Shown here: positions 56,557-64,000 of the stretch, piece by piece
Numbering within the stretch: position 1 is the first letter of the stretch
Layout: every line of letters begins with the position of its first letter
Origin: Cryptomeria japonica
Taxonomy: Eukaryota > Streptophyta > Pinopsida > Cupressales > Cupressaceae
Direction of reading: 5' to 3'
DNA length: 64,000 bases
NCBI RefSeq assembly: GCF_030272615.1
Contig: NC_081414.1
Coordinates: 779,380,119-779,444,118 of the forward strand
The notes under the pieces: model-generated
What the model was told of the DNA's origin: nothing
The model's input: the letters and a program-made list of their open reading frames with translations, nothing else
Databases searched by the model: none
Program-made: the position numbers and the translations under genes

Positions 56557-56942
56557 TGGATTAGAAAGTTTGACTTGAATGCTAGTGAAGATATTCCTTC
56601 ACCAATAGAACAGAGTAACACCCCACCAGTAGGAGATTATTCATCTAACTGAGAAATAATCATTTGGGGCTATGGCAACTAATTGAAAACATCCTAATTA
56701 ACCCTCAATTGATGGTGAGAAGTTGGATTACTTCTTTACTGGCAGATGAATTAAGTTTTGACTTAACCAACAGGCATCAAATGTGGCAGTTGAAAGAAAT
56801 AACATTATAAAGCAAGTGTTTTGGCTCCTTTGTCATTCACCAAGCATTCAAATCTCCAGAGAGCACGAAAATCCTGAATGAAGGCATCCACAGCAAAAAG
56901 TGTAGCAATTCATCGTAAAGGCAGATTAAGGTAATTATAACT

Positions 56943-57826
56943 ATGACTTCTTCATTTGCACCTAAATTCATTGCAAACCCTACTATGATTGAAGTTATTA
57001 AGTACCCTAGACCTGTGTTCAAACTTATTCCTGAAATTGTGAAGAAAGATGATACCCTAGGAGCATTCTCGAAAATACCTAAGGGAGTAGTCTATGCAGA
57101 GGATCCTAGAATGTATATACATTGTCATATTGAGGAACTAGGAGTTGAAGAAATAATCAACATGTATAGGACTCTAATTTGTGATGAACATGGAAATGTT
57201 AAAGCGGAACACAAGATAGTGGAAAACCTAGGCTTTGTGGACATTCTTAGTATCCCTGATTTTCCTAAAGATGTGATAAGAATAGTCTTGAGCAGAGTTC
57301 ATGGAGAGTTCTTTTGGTTGGATTCCATCCATAAGATTACTAAAGAGGCAGTTAGGGCAGTGACAGGCTTACCTTCCACTAGTAACATGCCTGACATAAC
57401 TAAGAAGGTTTCAAATGACACTGTGATGACACTAACTGATGCAACTTTTGACAAAATATCCCTAAGAGTAAATGATGTGAAAGATATAAATGTTATATTT
57501 TTTAGCATGATTCTTGGTTATAAGGATACACATGCAAACAAACTAAACTTAGTTTCCAGTTTATGTATTAAAAGTTCATATGACATGGTGAATGACAATG
57601 CAAGAATTGATATATGTGAGTGGCTTAAAGATGAACTGATAGACAACTTGAAGAAAATCAAAGGTGATAAGAAAGGAACTTTCGGATTTGGCAACCTGCT
57701 TGTATGTTTAATGTTGTACATTACCAAGCAAGTTCTTGGTATTGGTAGGAAAGACTTTGGTTTTGATATCCCGGTAGGAAAACAACTTCTTGATATACTA
57801 AACAACATGGGAGATGACAGGGAGAA
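56943..57826 (+). CDS. Element F ORF2, N-terminal part, uninterrupted frame
   Basis: Start MTSSFAPKFI. About 295 codons without a stop until the G insertion: GAFSKIPKGVVYAEDP, YIHCHIEELG, LSRVHGEFFWLDSI, CEWLKDELIDNLKKIKGDKK, LLVCLMLYI. Very close to ORF2 of B, which has three stops in this stretch. This is the best-preserved copy of the unknown protein. The last in-frame residues before G are NNMGDDREN. Unknown function; no membrane segment or enzyme motif recognised. Confidence 0.82.
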
Positions 57827-58878
57827 TGTTAGGTCCCAGAGACAACTGAGAGGGGGGGCTGAATCAGTTGTCAAATAAATTCAAACCAAATACAACTTAA
57901 CCAAACTTAATGCTTAATGTTGGTAAACCAAACTTTATGTTGGTAGACAGTTTATCAATTAATTGCAGTACCGGTAAAGATTAATGCATGAAACAGAAAG
58001 ACAATAACATCCACAATACATAACACCAATATTTGTATGTGGAAAAACTATAAGGGGAAAAACCACAGTGGGAAACCTTACCCATAATCAGATGATACTA
58101 CTATAGATAGTATGTGTATACAAATGGAGTCCGCACATGCAGAAAGGCTAAGCACCTATAACTCATTTCTCAATCACAAATAGGAGTCACACTGACTACA
58201 ATTGGATGGTTAAATCCAATAATGATGTATTGCTCAAAATAACATCTTCATATGCTGGATTCAGTACCAGTGTAGTTCTGATATGCCTTCACAAAAACCT
58301 TGCTTCACCTTCAAATGATGTCTGCATGTATAGCTCTGCTTATTCTCTCATATACCTTCTTACAATTCTTTTTCCTAATCGCATATTGATCTTACAAATA
58401 AGATCTTACATATATACCATAACTTTAGACCAATTTTAGTAGGTCGGCTCTAAAAGATATTACAAGTAAATAAATAACCGATGCAATATCCAATTCAACA
58501 TGTCATCTTAATGCATTTACAACATTGATAAATCATCTCCAAAGCATGTCGTGCTGATCTGGAATAGATAAGCCTGTCGGTGCTTATTCTGGACCTATTT
58601 GCCAAGAAAATTAAATATGCAAACACGAATATATCAATGAACAAATCTCCAAGACAAAGTGTCCAAATGATGTCTTCAACATAACCAAGTGTTTTCCATG
58701 TCATTCCAAGTGTCGGTGAACAATATAACCTACCGGTGAACCAGATACCAATGACTGTGCATAAAGTCACTTGCTTGCCAGTGAACATTGCCAATCCTCC
58801 AAAGTGCCAGAATTGATAAGTGTTAATAGGTGTTGACATCAATGACAAAACCATATCAACATATCCAAAATACCAACA
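57827..58878 (-). repeat. Copia G 3' LTR
   Basis: 1052 bases. On + it begins TGTTAGGTCCCAGAG and ends ATACCAACA. Similar to LTRs of D, with the shared block at 58021-58075. Confidence 0.9.
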
Positions 58879-59250
58879 ATCTCCCCCTTTGGCATTGATG
58901 GCAACACAAGATGGAAAAACCATCAAAGTGCCAAAACAGAAATGCCAAATACCAAAAACCAACAATCTCCCAAAAGAGATCATAACCAAAAATCAAAATT
59001 CAGATACAGAGAGTAATCAATCTCTCCCCAAAGTAACAGTCACTCCCAAAGTCTCTCATCCTAGGGGTAACATGTGTTATCCTTGTGTTTTTCCATATCA
59101 ATCTATCCCACTTTGACATCAAATGCCAAAGCTAATACAAAACCAAGTTCAAATACAAAAATACCAACTACTCCCCCTGAGAAGTAGCTCTCATCATCAA
59201 AACTGGAAGAAGAAATTTCTCTGTTAATTCTGTCGGTTGATGACAAACAT
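58879..59250 (-). other. Copia G polypurine region
   Basis: On +, ATCTCCCCCTTTGGCATTGA directly follows the LTR, and further C-rich tracts lie near 58965, 59025 and 59170 (CTACTCCCCCTGAG). Reversed, these are the repeated AAGGGGGAG tracts seen in B and D. No gene. Confidence 0.75.
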
Positions 59251-59257
59251 CAACTAT

Positions 59258-60845
59258 CTAAGTCTCTACTAGTGGGGGTATGACCCCAAGTTGATCTTTG
59301 AGATATTCAAAAGTCTCCTTAGGCAAAGGCTTGGTGAAACTATCTGCAAGCTTCTTTTTAGTATTCACATAAACTAGTTTTACTTCTTTTTCTTCAACAT
59401 TCTCTTTCATAAAATTCAATTTGATAGAAACATGTTTAGTTTTGGAATGTAGTACCAGATTCCTAGATATATTAATTTTTGTAGTGTTATCACAATAGAT
59501 AGTTATAGGTTCCTTGCATTTTATCTTTATGTCCTTCAATATTTGCTTGAGCCATAATACTTATGTACAATTAGTTGTTGCTGCAACATATTCTAATTCT
59601 ATTGTTGATAAAGATGTGCAACTTTGTTTCTTACTCAACCAAGAAATTAATCTGCTTCCAAGAAAAAATCTTCCACCAGTGAAGCTTTTTCTGTCATCCA
59701 CATCTCCTATCCAATTTGCATCTGCGTATGCACATAATTCAGAGTTTTCATCTCTAGGATACCATAGGCCAAGATTTGTAGTGCCTTGTAAGTACTGGAA
59801 AATCCTTTTTACTATTGATTCATGATTTTCTTTAAGATTACTCTAAAATATTGAAACAATACATATTGCATTCATAATATCAGGTCTTGTTTGTGTTAAA
59901 TACAGTAGACCTCCTATCATAGATTTGTACCTAGTCAGATTAATAGGTGTAGATTCATCCCTTAGTGATTTTTTCATTTGTAGTCATAGGTGTGCTTACC
60001 GGTTTAGAGTTTTCCATCCCAAATTTCTTTAGTAACTCCTTCAAGTACTTGGATTGACTCAAGAATATACCTTTATCAGTCTGTGAAATCTACAATCCTA
60101 AAAAGAATTTTATCTCTCCAATCATAGACATTTCAAATTCTTGTTATATATCAATAGAGAAGTCTTTACATAATCCATCTTCTCCTCCAAAGATTATATC
60201 ATAAACAAAAACTTCTATAACCAAGATGTCATCATTAGTCACTTTATAGTATAAATTGTTGTTAGCATTACCTTTAGAAAAACCAATCTTCAAAAGATAT
60301 TTATCCAATCTAGCATACCAAGCTCTTGGAGCTTGTTTCAACCCATACAAAGCTTTCCTTAACCTGCAAACCATATCTTTGTTATCTGTCAAATAAAATA
60401 CATCGGGTTGCTCAATGTAAAATTCTTCTTCAAGATCTCCATTCAAAAATGCACATTTAATATCCATTTGATATACTTTGTAGTTCTTGTGTGCTACAAA
60501 AGCCAAGAATAATCTGACTTCCTCAATTCTAGCTATCGGTGCAAAGGTTTCATTATAATCAATTCCTTCTTTCTGAGAATATCTCTTACACACTAGTCTT
60601 GCTTTATTTTTGATTACCTTACCATCTTCATTAAGTTTGTTTCTGAATACCCATTTTGTTCCAATCACATTTTTGTCTTTAGGCCAGGGAACTAATGTCC
60701 ATGTGTTGTTCTTCTTAATTTGTTCTAGTTCCCCTTCCATAGATTTAATCCAGTGTTTATCTTCACATGACTCATTAATTGATGATATTTCAATTTGAGA
60801 AATAAGACATACCTCTTCATTTTCCAGTCTTCCTCTTGTCATAAC
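59258..60845 (-). pseudogene. pol: Copia G reverse transcriptase and RNase H
   Basis: From 60842 down: NTWTLVPWPKDKNVIGTKWV, QMDIKCAFLNGDLEEEFY, LYGLKQAPRAWY, then FVYD in place of FVDD (near 60205), so the catalytic Asp is Tyr. The post-RT part 59540-60143 is broken by stops and shifts. The RNase H end (YCDNTTKINIS, TKHVSIKLNFMKENV, ADSFTKPLP) is open at 59258-59539. Confidence 0.87.
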
Positions 60846-61345
60846 TCCTTGATACTTGTTCCCAATTATCTAATTTTTTAGAGTGATTCAGTCTTACATA
60901 TTGGGGTGTCTTCGTTTGTTGTTGCTCCTTAGTTACAGTGGAATTTTTAGATGATACTGGTGTAACTGGATCTTCATTCTGTATCGGTGGGTTTAATGTA
61001 GGTTAATTTGTTAGTATTTCTATTGCAAGTTCAGAGTCTATATACCTTGAAGTTCCTCTAAATTGTTCATCAATCTTCACATTTGTACTCTCAACAATTT
61101 TCTGCAATCTTTTGTTAAAACACATATATACTTTTCTCTTAGATGAATAACCAAGAAATATTCCTTCATCACTTCTAGGATCAAATACGCCAATATACTC
61201 ATCTCTCCTAATATAGCATTTACTTCCAAATATTCTAAAATATTTAAGAGTAGGAGTAATGCCAAACCATAGTTCACGAGGGGTCTTACTGGTTTCACCT
61301 TTGATGTGAACTTTGTTGAATGTGTAGACCATTGTACTCACTGCT

Positions 61346-61835
61346 TCTCTCCGATATACATGTGGTAGATTTGCTTCTGATAGCATACTTCAAGCTGCAT
61401 CCAAGATAGTTCTATTTTTCCTTTTTGCAACTCCATTTTGTTGTGGTGTCTGAGGTGTTGATAACTGCCTTTTGATTCCATTCACTTCACAGAATGCACT
61501 AAATTCATTAGATGTAAATTCACCTCCTTGATCTAATCTCAGACATTTGATTTTCTTACCAGTTTCATTTTCTACCATTACCTTGAATAGTTTGAATTTC
61601 TCAAGTGCTTCTAATTTTTCTTTGAGAAAAGTAACCCAACACATTCTAGAATAGTCATCAATGATTAGCATGAAATATCTATCACCTTGTAAGCTTTTAG
61701 TTCTAGCTGGACCACATAAATCAATATGAATTAAGTCAAGAGCATTATTGGATTTTTTTGGAATACTTTTTAAAGATGCTCTAACTTGTTTTCCAAATTG
61801 ACATTCCTTACATACTGGATTGTGAGGTTTAACAA
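61346..61835 (-). repeat. 490-base tandem duplication, copy 1
   Basis: Same sequence as 61836-62325 at an offset of exactly 490. Only a few C/T and G/A differences seen. The junction shares the short string TCTCTCC / AATCT. Confidence 0.9.
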
Positions 61836-62325
61836 TCTCTCCAATATACATGTGGTAGATTTGCTTCTGATAGCATACTTCAAGCTGCATCCAAGATAGT
61901 TCTATTTTTCCTTTCTGCAACTCCATTTTGTTGTGGTGTCCGAGGTGTTAATAACTGCCTTTTGATTCCATTCACTTCACAGAATGCACTAAATTCATTA
62001 GATGTAAATTCACCTCCTTGATCTAATCTCAGACATTTGATTTTCTTACCGGTTTCATTTTCTACCATTACCTTGAATAGTTTGAATTTCTCAAGTGCTT
62101 CTAATTTTTCTTTGAGAAAAGTAACCCAACACATTCTAGAATAGTCATCAATGATTAGCATGAAATATCTATCACCTTGTAAGCTTTTAGTTCTAGCTGG
62201 ACCACATAAATCAATATGAATTAAGTCAAGAGCATTATTGGATTTTTTTGGAATACTTTTTAAAGATGCTCTAACTTGTTTTCCAAATTGACATTCCTTA
62301 CATACTGGATTGTGAGGTTTAACAA
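61836..62325 (-). repeat. 490-base tandem duplication, copy 2
   Basis: Second copy of the integrase segment; see 61346-61835. Confidence 0.9.
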
Positions 62326-62530
62326 TCTTAGGTAAGTCTCTAACTACCTTAGTAGTACTGATTTTCACCATGCAATCAAAATTTACATGATAGAATCTCT
62401 TATGCCACAACCAACTTTCATCAATATGTGCAATCAAGCATGTCTTTTCATTGTTATTCAAATGAAAGATGTTACCTATAGTTTGATTACTGGTTGCAAT
62501 TTCTAAACTAGTTCTATTCATAATTTTGCA

Positions 62531-62850
62531 TTTTTAATTCTTGAATTGTAACTGAAATCCTTTTTCAACTAATTGAGCAACACTCAAAAGATTATGCTTT
62601 AAACCTTCTACATAGTAAAAATTGTCGGTATTATGCTTACCATCAAGAGATATAGTATCTTTTCCTTTGATCAAACAAGCTTTATCATCTTCAAATCGTA
62701 CTAGACCTCCATTATATTCATGAAAAGTCAAGAATTTACCTTTATCACTAGTCGTATGATGTGAACATCCTGAATCAATGATCCATTCATCCTTAACTTC
62801 AACTTTAGCTGGCAGGGCCTGCTCTATCGATTGAAAAATAGGTGCTGGTT
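62531..62850 (-). pseudogene. pol: Copia G protease region
   Basis: EYNGGLVRFEDDKAC, SLDGKHNTDNFYYVEGLKHN LLSV match copia D. The active site (WIIDSGCSHHTT-like) lies at about 62750-62790 on the minus strand. A stop after LQFKN separates it from integrase. Confidence 0.75.
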
Positions 62851-62989
62851 GATCTTCTATTATAGCAACAAAAAACCATCCATTGTCTGTCGGATCCTCA
62901 TGAGAATCATCAGTGACTCCTTCATCGGCAAGATAACAAGATTTATCTTTATTCTTCTTAAATCTGTATCTCTAATATTCAGGGTTAGG

Positions 62990-63747
62990 CTTGTATGTTC
63001 TTCTATCTTATTCTCTTAGTCTAGCATGTCTATTAGGGCATCTTGAAGCCATATGACCAATCTTATTATAGTTAAAATATTTAAAGGGTGCTTTACCTTC
63101 ATACTTACTTCCAACTGGACCTTTAAGCATTTTTCTTGCAAATAGTGCTTCAAGTTCTTCAAGTTCTTCATTTTCTCTCCCGCTTTCTTCAAGTTCTCTT
63201 GCATAAAAGGCTTTCCAATCAGATTATTCAAATGATGGTGCAGATGATGTTGATGCCTTAAAAGAAAAATCTGTCTTTATAGTAGCAACATGACCAAATT
63301 CCTCAATTTCAAAAGCTGAAAGTTTTCCAATCAATGTGTCTATAGTTACTGATGTATTAGGCATTGATCTTAACTCATTTATAGCAGTAACTTTCATTTT
63401 GTATGCCGGTGGCAATCCTCTTAAAACCTTTGAAACAATTTCATCTTTACTTAAGGTTCCTCCACAATATTTAATACCCAAAACAATTTCATTTACTCTT
63501 TCCATAAAAGTAGAAATCCTTTCATCTTCTTCCATTTTCAGATTTTCATACCTGACCCGGAAGCTTTCAAGTTTTGCAAATTTGACTGTGGAATCTCCTT
63601 CATTCAATGTTTCCAAATGGTCCCAAATAGTTTTAGCAATAGATCTATCTAATAATTCCATGATTTGTTGATCTGACAATGCGCTCAAAAGTGCTTCCCT
63701 TGCTTTGTAATCATTTTTTTCATCTTTTCCTAGGGTAAGTGGATTAG
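62990..63747 (-). pseudogene. gag: Copia G gag, 5'-truncated
   Basis: From 63747 down: LGKDEKNDYKAREALLSAL, IWDHLETLNEGDS, LRGLPPAYKMKVTAI, then the knuckle YFNYNKIGHMASRC, where both early Cys are Tyr. The first about 60 codons of gag are missing and the frame runs straight into LTR sequence at about 63748. Confidence 0.86.
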
Positions 63748-64000
63748 GCTGGGTTGAATCAGTTGTCAAATAATTTCAAACCAAAAACAACTTTACCAAA
63801 ATTAATGCTTGTAGATAGTTTATCAGTTAATTATAGTACCGGTAAACATCAATGCATGAAATAGAAAGACAATAACATCCAGAATACATAACACCAATAT
63901 TTGTACGTGGAAACCCTGTAGGGGGGAAAACCACAGTGGGAAACCTTACCCACAATCAGATGATACTACTACAGATAGTATGTGTATACAAATGGGATCT
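63748..64000 (-). repeat. Copia G 5' LTR, truncated at its inner end
   Basis: Matches 57862-58115 of the 3' LTR. It lacks the first about 35 bases on + (the U5 end), the PBS and the leader. Runs out of the window. Confidence 0.85.

Larger units (their letters stand above)
54689..57826 (+). mobile_element. Non-autonomous LTR retroelement F (two-ORF family), interrupted by G
   Basis: 5' LTR 54689-55468, PBS 55471, ORF1, spacer and the first about 295 codons of ORF2. The copia G insertion at 57827 hides the rest, which should continue outside the window. Close relative of B in LTR, ORF1, spacer and ORF2. Confidence 0.87.
61003..62530 (-). pseudogene. pol: Copia G integrase with internal duplication
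   Basis: From 62521 down: WLWHKRFYHVNFDC and CKECQFGKQVRAS (zinc region), IHIDLCGPA (first Asp kept), SDQGGEF-type box reading LDQGGEF, QQNGVAERKNRT (Glu). Then the sequence jumps back and repeats from VKPHNPVCKECQ to the same point before going on to the C-terminal part (TPRELWFG, EGIFLGYSSK) at 61003-61386. The repeat cannot make a normal integrase. Confidence 0.88.
57827..64000 (-). mobile_element. Ty1/copia element G, internally deleted and rearranged
   Basis: Minus-strand relative of copia D inside ORF2 of F. 3' LTR 57827-58878, internal region 58879-63747, 5' LTR remnant from 63748 past the window. The left target repeat would be GAGAA (57822-57826). It has lost PBS and the gag start, carries a 490-base tandem duplication in integrase, and the RT motif is FVYD. 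Confidence 0.88.

Overview
The window looks like nuclear DNA of a large, repeat-rich plant genome. It is almost entirely LTR retrotransposons nested in one another, and I see no intact host gene. Plant origin rests on the element families present (a dual-RNase H Tat-type Ty3/gypsy element, a chromodomain gypsy element, Ty1/copia elements primed by initiator tRNA-Met) and on remnants of an S-receptor-like kinase and a plant-type L1 LINE. A gymnosperm is plausible, but that is inference only.

Layout, left to right. (1) 1-~15836: a Tat/Ogre-like Ty3/gypsy element on +, with its 5' LTR off the window. It has gag, protease, a G-patch domain, RT, two RNase H domains and integrase. A long 3' region follows, carrying an ANTISENSE plant-mobile-domain (PMD) ORF (11344-13320), a field of short degenerate repeats, a polypurine tract and the 3' LTR. 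It seems to sit inside (2) a broken L1-type LINE on - (15837-~17770). (3) ~18650-19188: the kinase domain of a dead receptor-like kinase, whose last exon piece reappears 32.7 kb away at 51865. (4) Copia A (19189-51864, TSD TTAGC) lies between the two kinase pieces. It is itself opened by element B in gag (20716-27405, TSD GTATT/ATATT) and by chromovirus C in its 3' LTR (30709-51154, TSD GTTTT). C in turn contains copia D in its RNase H (34164-40894, TSD CAGAG) and element E, on -, in its integrase C-terminus (42479-50022, TSD TGGAC). (5) 50788-54688: a ~2.26 kb tandem duplication that copied the C-LTR/A-LTR/kinase junction. (6) Element F (54689 onward) is inserted in the second duplication unit, and copia G (-, 57827 to the window end) is inserted in F.

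The most unusual content is the B/E/F group. These are three diverged elements with full LTRs, a Met-tRNA primer site and polypurine tracts, but no protease, integrase, RT or RNase H region that I can find. Instead each carries the same two genes: ORF1, a gag-like coiled-coil protein with CCHC knuckles, and ORF2, a ~900-1080-codon protein of unknown function conserved among the copies. Their LTRs share sequence blocks with the copia elements D and G, which could supply the missing enzymes in trans. The second notable system is the antisense PMD-plus-coiled-coil gene carried by the Tat element. All element genes except the F ORF2 fragment carry stops, frameshifts or lost catalytic residues.
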